A DNA stretch of 64,000 nucleotides from Allobosea caraganae (GTDB lineage: Bacteria; Pseudomonadota; Alphaproteobacteria; Rhizobiales; Beijerinckiaceae): the NCBI RefSeq assembly GCF_003351345.1, contig NZ_QQTO01000001.1:248001-312000 (forward strand), read 5' to 3'. Shown here piece by piece: positions 34,367 to 40,835 of the stretch; position 1 is the first letter of the stretch; every line of letters begins with the position of its first letter. The position numbers and the translations under genes were made by a program. The notes under the pieces were generated by a model, which saw only the letters and a list, made by a program, of their open reading frames with translations, had not been told where the DNA came from and ran no database searches.

Positions 34367-34534
34367 TCACCGGGGCTTGCGTAGCAAGGCGATCAACCCG
34401 GTCAACGCCGCAGCTGCGAGCGCCATCGCGAACATCACCCGCGCGACCGATACGGCCAGCCCGGGCACGCCGCCGAAGGCCAGCATCGCCGCAACCAGCG
34501 CAACGATCAGAAAAGTCACGGCCCAGCCGGCCAT
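34367..34534 (-). CDS. Small DUF1328-like membrane protein
   Basis: A 55-residue protein with two hydrophobic helices: MAGWAVTFLIVALVAAMLAFGG, then a turn with a conserved-looking GVPGLA, then VARVMFAMALAAAALTGLIAL and a basic tail. This is the pattern of the DUF1328 (YtjA-like) family, often induced by stress in proteobacteria. The start MAGWAV was chosen to match the family; the frame is open 24 codons upstream. A near-consensus EcfG promoter lies upstream. Function unknown. Confidence 0.7.
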   Translation of the reverse strand: MAGWAVTFLIVALVAAMLAFGGVPGLAVSVARVMFAMALAAAALTGLIALLRKPR

Positions 34535-34571
34535 CGGATATCCCTCGACGTTCGAATCGCTGCCTTTGGGA

Positions 34572-34597
34572 AACAGTTGCCTGCCGGCAAAGGTTCC
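34572..34597 (-). promoter_or_regulatory. Near-consensus EcfG promoter of the DUF1328-like gene
   Basis: Minus strand: GGAAC (34597-34593), 17 bases, TGTT (34575-34572). It differs from the consensus only in the first base of the second element. It diverges from the promoter at 34627-34652. Confidence 0.5.
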
Positions 34598-34626
34598 GGT
34601 TTCCAACCGGCCTTATGCTTCCCGGC

Positions 34627-34652
34627 GGAACAGCTTCCCGCGTGAAGCCGTT
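34627..34652 (+). promoter_or_regulatory. Probable EcfG promoter of the extensin-like gene
   Basis: GGAAC (34627-34631), 17 bases, CGTT (34649-34652). It lies about 50 bases before the chosen ATG at 34703. Confidence 0.6.
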
Positions 34653-34702
34653 GCCTTCTCGAAGCCGGCGGCGTGAGCCCTCGCGCAAAAGCGACGGAGC
34701 GG

Positions 34703-35512
34703 ATGAAGCGATTGCGAGCCAGCGCCAGGGTCGTTGGAACGGGCGCTATCTTCATGGCGTTGAGCCTGAGCGCGGCCGGAGCAGCGCCCCGTCCTGCGCC
34801 CGCCCCTTTGCCACCTGTGCGCCCGCCCGAGTTCGCCCGGCCGCAGCTGCCTGCGGCCCCGCCTCCAGCGCCGGAGCGCGGACATCAAATTGTCGTCGAG
34901 CCCTCCAGCGAAACCGCGAACCCGGCGGGAAGCGCATGCCTGCGCGCGCTTGCGTCGGTGCCGGGCAACCGCGTTCGCCCGGCCGAGCCGAAGTCGGTCT
35001 CGTCAGCCGATCCGGCCTGTCAGATCACTGACGCCGTCACGGTCGAGGCGCTCGCCGTTCGCAAGGCGGATGGTCCGGGGGAGGTCGCCTTCAATCCGCC
35101 CGTTACGATCGGCTGCGACATGGCGCGCACGCTGGCCGATTGGCTCGACGGCAGCCTGGAGCCGCTGGTGCGCGGCCATTTCGGCAAGGAGCTGTCGCGC
35201 CTGCGGGTCGGCGGCGGCTATGAATGCCGCCGCCGCAACCGGCAAAGCGCCGGGCCGGTCAGCGAGCATGCGACCGGCCGGGCGCTCGACATCTTCGCCT
35301 TTACGGTCGGGGAGCCGAAGGCCGGTGGCTTCGACGTGGTGGTGGAGAAACATGACGGCCTGGCGCAGGGCCGCTTCGTCCAGGCGGTGCGCCATTCGGC
35401 CTGCGGCGCCTTCTCGACCAGCCTCGGGCCGGGCTCGGACGCCGCCCACGCCAACCACCTGCACGTCGATATCCAGGCGCGGCGCTCGGCCTCGACACGA
35501 TTCTGCCAATAA
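34703..35512 (+). CDS. Extensin-like C-terminal domain protein (M15-like fold)
   Basis: A 269-residue exported protein. A signal sequence (VVGTGAIFMALSLSAAGAAP) precedes a Pro-rich linker (about 30-62), followed by the extensin-like C-terminal domain. That domain has zinc-peptidase M15-like motifs SEHATGRALDIFAF and HANHLHVDI, suggesting a murein-acting hydrolase or a related metal-binding fold. Several Cys residues are conserved. The start ATG at 34703 follows GGAG; a GTG at 34673 is also possible. An EcfG promoter with a 17-base spacer suggests induction as part of envelope stress protection. Confidence 0.85.
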   Translation: MKRLRASARVVGTGAIFMALSLSAAGAAPRPAPAPLPPVRPPEFARPQLPAAPPPAPERGHQIVVEPSSETANPAGSACLRALASVPGNRVRPAEPKSVSSADPACQITDAVTVEALAVRKADGPGEVAFNPPVTIGCDMARTLADWLDGSLEPLVRGHFGKELSRLRVGGGYECRRRNRQSAGPVSEHATGRALDIFAFTVGEPKAGGFDVVVEKHDGLAQGRFVQAVRHSACGAFSTSLGPGSDAAHANHLHVDIQARRSASTRFCQ

Positions 35513-35525
35513 GGACGGCGATGGG

Positions 35526-35774
35526 CTAGAAGACGATGTCCGAGAGGTCGTCGACACTGGCGGGGAGGGCGGGCTCGGAGAGGTCAGGCGGGAGGGATCT
35601 GGTCCGGCTGCGCTCGCGTCGCTCCCGGCGGAGCGCCAGGACGGCAAGGGCCGCATCCCCGTCCAGCCCCGACGCGATCAGGTCTTCCAGCTCCCAGAAG
35701 GGCGGAAGTTCGTCCTGGCCGCGCTGCATCGGCAGGGGTTTTGCGTACGGGGCTTGGGGGGTACGGATGGACAT
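35526..35774 (-). CDS. Small protein of unknown function
   Basis: An 82-residue soluble protein, rich in Leu, Arg and Asp. It contains FWELEDLIASGLDGDAALAVLALRRERRERSR, which looks helical, and ends PASVDDLSDIVF. It is convergent with the extensin-like gene, leaving 13 bases between stops. No family is recognised and no strong ribosome site is seen. It is listed because its composition is protein-like and no other gene explains the stretch. Confidence 0.5.
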   Translation of the reverse strand: MSIRTPQAPYAKPLPMQRGQDELPPFWELEDLIASGLDGDAALAVLALRRERRERSRTRSLPPDLSEPALPASVDDLSDIVF

Positions 35775-35836
35775 CTGGATTTCCGGCCGAAGTAGAATGT
35801 TAACGTATGATCTCCGCTGGGGTTCCAGATTGGTTA

Positions 35837-35861
35837 GGAACTGTGGAGCGAATGCGGCGTT
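35837..35861 (+). promoter_or_regulatory. EcfG promoter of the DUF992-like gene
   Basis: GGAAC (35837-35841), 16 bases, CGTT (35858-35861), an exact match. The start codon at 35894 is 32 bases after the second element. Confidence 0.78.
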
Positions 35862-35893
35862 TTCAGGTAACCATCTTGTCTAGGAGATTCGTG

Positions 35894-36400
35894 ATGAGCC
35901 ATCGGATTGCCAATGTCGCGACCGCGGTCGCGTTTGCCTTCGCCGCTTTCGGCGCAGCGCCCACCATGGCTCAGGCTCAGACGGGTGCTCCCGCCGGCCG
36001 GCTTTCTTGCAGTGTCGGCCCCGGCCTCGGGCTGGTCGTGACCTCGCAGCGCCCGATGGAATGCCGCTTTTCGCCGCGCCGCGGGCCCGTGCAGGCCTAT
36101 AGCGGCGTGGTTCGCAGCTTCGGCCTCGATGTCGGCACGATCCGGCGCAGCACCATGTCCTGGCGCGTCTACGGACCCTATGCGCGCGCACCGCTCGGCG
36201 CCCTTGCCGGCACCTATGCCGGCGCGGCCGCGGGTGCTTCGGCCGGCGCGTCGGGTGGCTCCGGCAACTTCCTGGTCGGCGGCGTCAACAACGAGGTAAC
36301 CCTTCAGCCCCTCTCCCTGCAGAGCCGCCGCGGCTACAATGTCGCCGTCGGCGTCACCGGCTTCGAGCTCTCGCTGGTGCCGCCGCGCCGCCGGCGCTGA
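35894..36400 (+). CDS. DUF992-like secreted protein
   Basis: A 168-residue exported protein with signal peptide (VATAVAFAFAAFGAAPTMAQA). The mature part has RLSCSVGPGLGLVVTSQRPMECRF, with two Cys that could pair, and a Gly/Ala-rich segment GTYAGAAAGASAGASGGSG, then NFLVGG. This arrangement fits the alphaproteobacterial DUF992 family of unknown role. The start follows TAGGAGATT. An exact EcfG promoter marks it as a likely stress-induced envelope protein. The palindromic repeat just after its stop may help end transcription. Confidence 0.8.
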   Translation: MSHRIANVATAVAFAFAAFGAAPTMAQAQTGAPAGRLSCSVGPGLGLVVTSQRPMECRFSPRRGPVQAYSGVVRSFGLDVGTIRRSTMSWRVYGPYARAPLGALAGTYAGAAAGASAGASGGSGNFLVGGVNNEVTLQPLSLQSRRGYNVAVGVTGFELSLVPPRRRR

Positions 36401-36406
36401 GCCCTG

Positions 36407-36455
36407 GAGCATGGTGCGAAAAAGCGGGCACCGGGTTTTCGCGTAAGCCGTGCTC
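36407..36455. repeat. GAGCATG-type palindromic repeat, copy 1
   Basis: A 49-base imperfect palindrome beginning GAGCATGGTGCGAAAA and ending GCCGTGCTC. It has the same ends and inner GAAAA/TTTTC pairing as the copies at 36631, 48824 and 52496. It lies seven bases after the DUF992-like gene. Confidence 0.7.
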
Positions 36456-36576
36456 TGAATTTTAGCCGAAAACCTGCGCGGAGGCCGGCCTTCGCGCCAT
36501 GGTTACGATTCGATAACCTTCCTGGCGCAAGTTTAGTCTAATTTGATGCTTTCGGCCCGCCCACCGCTCGCGGGCC

Positions 36577-36601
36577 GGAACAACGCCATATCTGCGACGT
36601 T
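36577..36601 (+). promoter_or_regulatory. EcfG promoter of the single-domain response regulator
   Basis: GGAAC (36577-36581), 16 bases, CGTT (36598-36601), an exact match. The leader to the start codon at 36720 is about 110 bases and contains a palindromic repeat. Confidence 0.75.
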
Positions 36602-36630
36602 CCCCCCGCCTGGGGCCGAGTTTTGAGTCG

Positions 36631-36678
36631 AGCATGGCGCGAAATGTGGGAACCGGTTTCTCGCGAAAGGCCATGCTC
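36631..36678. repeat. GAGCATG-type palindromic repeat, copy 2
   Basis: A 48-base imperfect palindrome from GAGCATGGCGCGAAA to GGCCATGCTC. It lies inside the predicted untranslated leader of the response-regulator gene, where it would form a hairpin in the RNA. Confidence 0.7.
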
Positions 36679-36719
36679 CCGCTTTTGGTGACGTGATCTA
36701 GGAAAGGACGCCGGATTCG

Positions 36720-37079
36720 ATGCCTGACATCCGCATCCTGATAGTCGAAGACGATCCGTTCATCGCCATGGACATCGAATACGCCGTCATGGAGAAGCTT
36801 GGCGACAGTGCCGAGCTGATCGTGGTGGAATCCGTCGAGGAGGCGCGCCGCGCCGCCGCCTCGCCTCTCTCCTGCGCCCTGCTCGACATCGACGTGGTCG
36901 GCGGCAAGACCTTCGACGTCGCCGCCAGCCTGCTCGACAAGGGCACGCCGATCGCCTTCGTCTCGGGCTCGACGCCGTCGGACGTGCCGCTGGCGCTGCG
37001 GGCCGTGCGCTTCCTGCGCAAGCCCTTCTCGACCCGCGAGATCGTCAGCTTCGTCTCGGGCGCGCTGAAGGTCCACTGA
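36720..37079 (+). CDS. Single-domain response regulator
   Basis: A 119-residue receiver domain without output domain. Acidic residues E10/D11, phospho-acceptor D56 (LLDIDVVGG), S82 in FVSGS and K101 are present. The PIAFVSG segment resembles the FATGUY motif of regulators such as SdrG and MrrA, which relay phosphate within the alphaproteobacterial general stress response. The ribosome site is AGGAAAGGA. It is driven by an exact EcfG promoter and is convergent with a HisKA_2 kinase gene 28 bp away. A role as phosphate relay or sink for PhyR is inferred. Confidence 0.85.
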   Translation: MPDIRILIVEDDPFIAMDIEYAVMEKLGDSAELIVVESVEEARRAAASPLSCALLDIDVVGGKTFDVAASLLDKGTPIAFVSGSTPSDVPLALRAVRFLRKPFSTREIVSFVSGALKVH

Positions 37080-37107
37080 CGCGGCATCGGCCGCGGGCCG
37101 CCCGTCA

Positions 37108-38475
37108 TCAGCGCTTCGGGAAAATCAACGTCACCCGCGTGCCCGGCCGCTCGGCGCCGGGCGAGACCGCATCCGTCTCCATCGTCGCGCGCATGCTGCG
37201 CAGCAGGCTGGCGATCACGGTCTGGCCGAGCCCCTTGGTCTCGAGCTCGGCCGGCGTGCCGACGCCGTCATCCTCGACGCTCAGGACGAGCGCCGCGTTC
37301 TCGGCATCGCCGTTCTGCCGCATGCCGATGACGATCCGCCCGGGCATGGTGCCGGGAAAGGCGTGCTTGATTGCGTTGGTGACGAGCTCGTTGACGATCA
37401 CCACGAAGGAGACGGCGTCGCGCCCGGGCAGGCGGATCGCATCCAGGTCGAGCGTGATCTCGATCGGCCGCCCCTCCGCCGCCTTGCCGATCTCGGTAAG
37501 CAGGTCCTCCAGATAGGCCCGCGCGTCGATCTCGTCGGTCTCGATGTCCAGGCGCAGGCGGCGCTGGCCGGCGGCGATCGCCTGGATGCGCGACTGCGCC
37601 TGCGCGAGCGCGGCCTTGACGGCAGGCTCGCGGGTCTGGCGGCTCTGCACGTTCAGCAGCGCCGAGACCATGGCGAGGTTGTTGCCGACGCGGTGGTTGA
37701 CGTCGCGCAGCAGCGCCTCGATGCGGATGCGCTCGCCCTCGAGCTGCTGCGTGCGCTCGCTGACGATCTGCTCCAGCTCGGCATTGGTCATGGCGAGCAT
37801 GGTGCTGCGGCGCTGGCGCGCGCGCAATTGCAGCCAGGCCGCGAAGGCGAGGCCAGCCAGCGCCACGATGATGCCGGCGCTGGCCCAGAGCCGGCGCCGC
37901 TCCTCGCGGTTGTTGAGCGCGACCAGCCGGATGTTCTCGGCGAGCTGGATCTGCTGGATCGTGCCACGCAGCTCGTCCATCGCCGCGACGCCGCTGCCGG
38001 CGCGCATCAGCGCCAGCGCCGCGCTGTTTCGGCCCTCGCGCATCAACGTGACGGTGGTCTCGAGTTCGGCGAGCTTGCGCGTCGCCTGCGTGCGCGCGAC
38101 TTCGGCCCGCTCCTTCTGCTGGCGGTCCTTGCCGACCAGAGCTTCCAGGGCGTCGAGTTCGGGTATGGCGGCGGCGCGGCCGCTGGTGAACGGCGCCAGA
38201 TAGGCGGCATCTCCAGTCAGCAGATAGCCCCGCTGGCCGGTCTCAGCGTCGCGGACATGGCCGAGGAAGCGCTCGGCCCGCTCGCGGATCTCGATGGACA
38301 GCGAGACCTGCCGCGCCGCTTCGATCGCCCAGCTGTTGATCCAGGCGGCCAGCACGATCGCCACGCCGACGACGCCGATCGCGACGATCGTCGTGGTGGC
38401 GGAGCGCAGCCTCGCGCTGAGCTGCGTCATCGGAAGCAAGGACAACCGACCGCGTTGCGTTGCATGGGCGAGCAT
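37108..38475 (-). CDS. HisKA_2 sensor histidine kinase with CHASE3 domain
   Basis: A membrane kinase of about 455 residues. Two membrane segments flank a periplasmic CHASE3-type sensor with the typical VRDAETGQRGYLLTGD. A coiled-coil linker (ELEQIVSERTQQLEGERIRIEALL) leads to the H-box LLRDVNHRVGNNLAMVSALL. Unlike the kinase beside ecfG, the ATPase domain is complete: N-box NELVTNAIKHAF and G-box SVEDDGVGTP. It could phosphorylate the single-domain regulator next door and/or PhyR. The start is uncertain: TTG 38505, ATG 38475 and ATG 38430 are in frame. Confidence 0.88.
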   Translation of the reverse strand: MLAHATQRGRLSLLPMTQLSARLRSATTTIVAIGVVGVAIVLAAWINSWAIEAARQVSLSIEIRERAERFLGHVRDAETGQRGYLLTGDAAYLAPFTSGRAAAIPELDALEALVGKDRQQKERAEVARTQATRKLAELETTVTLMREGRNSAALALMRAGSGVAAMDELRGTIQQIQLAENIRLVALNNREERRRLWASAGIIVALAGLAFAAWLQLRARQRRSTMLAMTNAELEQIVSERTQQLEGERIRIEALLRDVNHRVGNNLAMVSALLNVQSRQTREPAVKAALAQAQSRIQAIAAGQRRLRLDIETDEIDARAYLEDLLTEIGKAAEGRPIEITLDLDAIRLPGRDAVSFVVIVNELVTNAIKHAFPGTMPGRIVIGMRQNGDAENAALVLSVEDDGVGTPAELETKGLGQTVIASLLRSMRATMETDAVSPGAERPGTRVTLIFPKR

Positions 38476-38707
38476 GGACACCGTGATAAATGACGGAGTC
38501 GACAATCCCTACGTAAAAAGACGCGCCCAGTCCATGCGCGGGTTACCGTGACGGAAAGTCGCTCAGAGACCATTTGAGAATTCGCTGGCGTGAGCCGATT
38601 GGCGTGGTTGTCGAGAACCGGAGCGCCGCGGGCTTTTCGTCCGCGAGCATCGGAAGCGCAGGCAACCGCGTTGGCCGGCCGCGCTGGTAGAACTCTCAAA
38701 CGGTCTC

Positions 38708-39139
38708 TCACGCCTCCTCGTCTTCTCCGCTCCCGCCGGTCGCCTTGAAGATCTGCCGGCCCAGCACGGCGCCCAGCGCCACGACAGCGCCGGCCAAACC
38801 CATGCGCCAAGCCATGCGCGAGCCCATCATCTTGGCGGCGATCGGCGCTCCGACAAGCGCTGCCGTCGCCAGCGGGCGGGAGGGTCGTGGCCGGCCCTTG
38901 AGATAGGCGGCAACGCCGAACGCGATCAGCGCCAGCACCAAGAGCGCGCCGGCGATGATCAGGCTGGCCGACACCGAGCCGTAGTGGGCGGCAAGCGCCG
39001 TATGCAGCGCGCCCAGCGCAAAGCCGAGCGCCCCGAACAGGAGCAGGCCGGCGAGCCCGTAAAGGCTGTAGATCGTGACGTTGCGCCTGACTGCGCCGCC
39101 GACTTCCGACGCGATGAACGCTCCCAGGCCCCCCAGCAT
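38708..39139 (-). CDS. Phage-holin-superfamily-like small membrane protein (DUF1469 type)
   Basis: A 143-residue protein with two closely spaced membrane helices (about 23-50 and 58-80) and probably one more near 112-128. The pattern resembles the Actinobacteria/alphaproteobacteria phage holin family (DUF1469), chromosomal proteins not linked to phage here. It lies two bases after the DUF883-like gene and shares its EcfG promoter. In many alphaproteobacteria these two genes occur together; the function is unknown but probably concerns the envelope under stress. Confidence 0.75.
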   Translation of the reverse strand: MLGGLGAFIASEVGGAVRRNVTIYSLYGLAGLLLFGALGFALGALHTALAAHYGSVSASLIIAGALLVLALIAFGVAAYLKGRPRPSRPLATAALVGAPIAAKMMGSRMAWRMGLAGAVVALGAVLGRQIFKATGGSGEDEEA

Positions 39140-39141
39140 GG

Positions 39142-39504
39142 TCAGCGCGCCGACAGGAAGCCGACGAACAGCCCGACCGCCGCCGCCAAGCCGAGCGCGC
39201 GCAGCGGCCGCTCGCGGATCTCCTCGACGATCAGGCGCTGCAGGTCGGTGGCCTGTTCCTTGGCGACATCGGCCATCTTGTCGGTATCGACGCCGACCGC
39301 CTTGAGCTTGCTGCTGACATTGGCCACCAGCTCCTCGGCGCTGTGCATCAGGCTGTCCTGCAGCGCCTCGGCCTCGCGGCTGGCGCGGCGCCCGGCCGTC
39401 GTGGCGCGTTCGGCCACATCCTCAGCGCCGGAGGCGGCCTCGTCCTTGGCGCGTTTGACGGCGGCACTCGCCTGGCGTTTCGCGGAAGCGGCGGTGGTGG
39501 CCAT
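39142..39504 (-). CDS. DUF883/ElaB-YqjD-like membrane-anchored protein
   Basis: A 120-residue protein. A long Ala/Glu/Lys-rich helical region (residues 1-95, with ALQDSLMHSAEELVANVSSKL) is followed by a C-terminal anchor after the typical ERP motif (EIRERPLRALGLAAAVGLFVGF). This is the ElaB/YqjD/DUF883 layout; E. coli members bind ribosomes at the membrane in stationary phase. It is the first gene of a two-gene operon with the holin-like protein and has an exact EcfG promoter. Confidence 0.85.
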   Translation of the reverse strand: MATTAASAKRQASAAVKRAKDEAASGAEDVAERATTAGRRASREAEALQDSLMHSAEELVANVSSKLKAVGVDTDKMADVAKEQATDLQRLIVEEIRERPLRALGLAAAVGLFVGFLSAR

Positions 39505-39567
39505 GTCTGTCGTCCCCTGTGCGTGAAATGCTGTGCCCGCCGAGGAGCCCGGCGTTCATGCAGTGCC

Positions 39568-39592
39568 AACGTTCCAATGGAACTCCGGTTCC
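39568..39592 (-). promoter_or_regulatory. EcfG promoter of the DUF883/holin-like operon
   Basis: Minus strand: GGAAC (39592-39588), 16 bases, CGTT (39571-39568), an exact match, with the start codon at 39504 about 63 bases downstream. Confidence 0.8.
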
Positions 39593-39601
39593 GCGCCAGG
39601 T

Positions 39602-40741
39602 TCAAGCAGACTTGCCCGCGGCCTGCCCGCCCGCGTCGGACTCTTCGGCCTGGGCTCGCCGGTATCTGGCGAATTCCTCCTGCGCCACCAGTGCGACCAG
39701 GACGATCGGCGTCGACAGCACGGCCCCGATCGGCCCCCAGAGCCAGAGCCAGAAGATGAAGGCGATGAAGATCAGGAAGGGCGAGATCGTCAGCCCGCGG
39801 CCGACGAAGAGCGGCGTGACCGCGTTGCCCTCGACGAGGTGCATTACATAGTAGATCGCCGCTGGCCAGATCGCGTTGATCAGCAGGGGTGCGGTGAGCA
39901 GGGCTGCCGCGAACAGCATGACCGCCACGATGATCGGGCCGATGAAGGCGAGGTAGTTCAGCAGGAAGGCGATCGCACCCCAGAAGACCGGGAAGGGCAG
40001 GCCCGCCAGCCAGGCGATCAGCGTCGTCAGCACGCCCATGCCGAAGTTGATCAGCGTGACCAGGCCGAAATAGCGCGCCACCCGGGTCTCGATCTCCTGG
40101 AAGAACGAGCCGGCCGAGCGCCGCGCGCTGCGCCCGAGGCAGAACCTGAGCGCCCGGGCCTTGAGATGCCGGCGCGTCGCGAGCCAGAAATAGACGGTCG
40201 CGACGAAGATCAGCAGGCCGCCGGCGGCCGTCGAGGAACTCATCGCGATGTCGACCAGCGGATTGCCCTGGGAGACGTTGAGCTCGACGCCCTCCTTGCC
40301 GGAGAGGCTGGCGGTCGCCTTCTTGAAGTCTTCCATGAAGGCGAAGACGCCGGAGAGCTTGGCGCGCAAGGCCGCCAGCATCGCCGGGAACTGGTCGCTC
40401 CAGGCGGCGATGGGGACCGCCAGCACGGTCACGGCGGACAGCAGCACGAACACGCCGAGCAGGACGATCAGCGCCGCCGCCAGAAGCTGCGGCACGCCAC
40501 GGCGCACCAGCCAATCGACGGACGGGCCCAGGACGAGGCCGAAGATCACGCCTGCCGTCACCGGCAGGGCGATGACCCGCGTGAGATAGAGCGCTGCGGT
40601 GGCGAGGATGACGAAGATGCCGACGATCGCATAGCGCAGGATCAGGTCGTGCTCGTAGGGCGTGACCTCGCCAGTGTCCTCGGCGGTCTCGGTCTCCGCC
40701 ATATAGCGTGGGAACGGCTTCCAGGCAGATGTGCTGAGCAT
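39602..40741 (-). CDS. AI-2E family transporter (PerM-like)
   Basis: A 379-residue polytopic inner-membrane protein of the AI-2E (UPF0118/PerM) family. Hydrophobic segments occur near residues 33-55, 60-80 and 90-115, followed by a central soluble stretch (about 125-185). A C-terminal bundle contains NFGMGVLTTLIAWLAGLPFPVFWG and the family signature FLLNYLAFIGPIIVA. Members have been proposed as exporters or Na/Li-proton antiporters. The start at 40741 agrees with an EcfG promoter 45 bases upstream; an ATG at 40702 is the alternative. The transported compound is unknown. Confidence 0.88.
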   Translation of the reverse strand: MLSTSAWKPFPRYMAETETAEDTGEVTPYEHDLILRYAIVGIFVILATAALYLTRVIALPVTAGVIFGLVLGPSVDWLVRRGVPQLLAAALIVLLGVFVLLSAVTVLAVPIAAWSDQFPAMLAALRAKLSGVFAFMEDFKKATASLSGKEGVELNVSQGNPLVDIAMSSSTAAGGLLIFVATVYFWLATRRHLKARALRFCLGRSARRSAGSFFQEIETRVARYFGLVTLINFGMGVLTTLIAWLAGLPFPVFWGAIAFLLNYLAFIGPIIVAVMLFAAALLTAPLLINAIWPAAIYYVMHLVEGNAVTPLFVGRGLTISPFLIFIAFIFWLWLWGPIGAVLSTPIVLVALVAQEEFARYRRAQAEESDAGGQAAGKSA

Positions 40742-40785
40742 GGTCCGGCCCCCGCGCGCCACGCTCAAGGGCGCGTCAGGACCTA

Positions 40786-40811
40786 AACGGCTCGGCGTTG
40801 GGGAAGGTTCC
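40786..40811 (-). promoter_or_regulatory. Probable EcfG promoter of the AI-2E transporter gene
   Basis: Minus strand: GGAAC (40811-40807), 17 bases, CGTT (40789-40786). It lies in the 94-bp gap between polA and the transporter gene. Confidence 0.6.
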
Positions 40812-40835
40812 GGCCGGCGCTCCCGGCTGGAAGCC

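Noticed and set aside
36650-36660. GGAAC inside the palindromic repeat at 36631-36678
   Set aside because: No CGTT follows at 16 or 17 bases; the sequence is part of the repeat.
38708-39139. Phage holin gene as a sign of a prophage
   Set aside because: The family is chromosomal and paired with a DUF883 gene here. There are no phage structural, integrase or lysis genes nearby.
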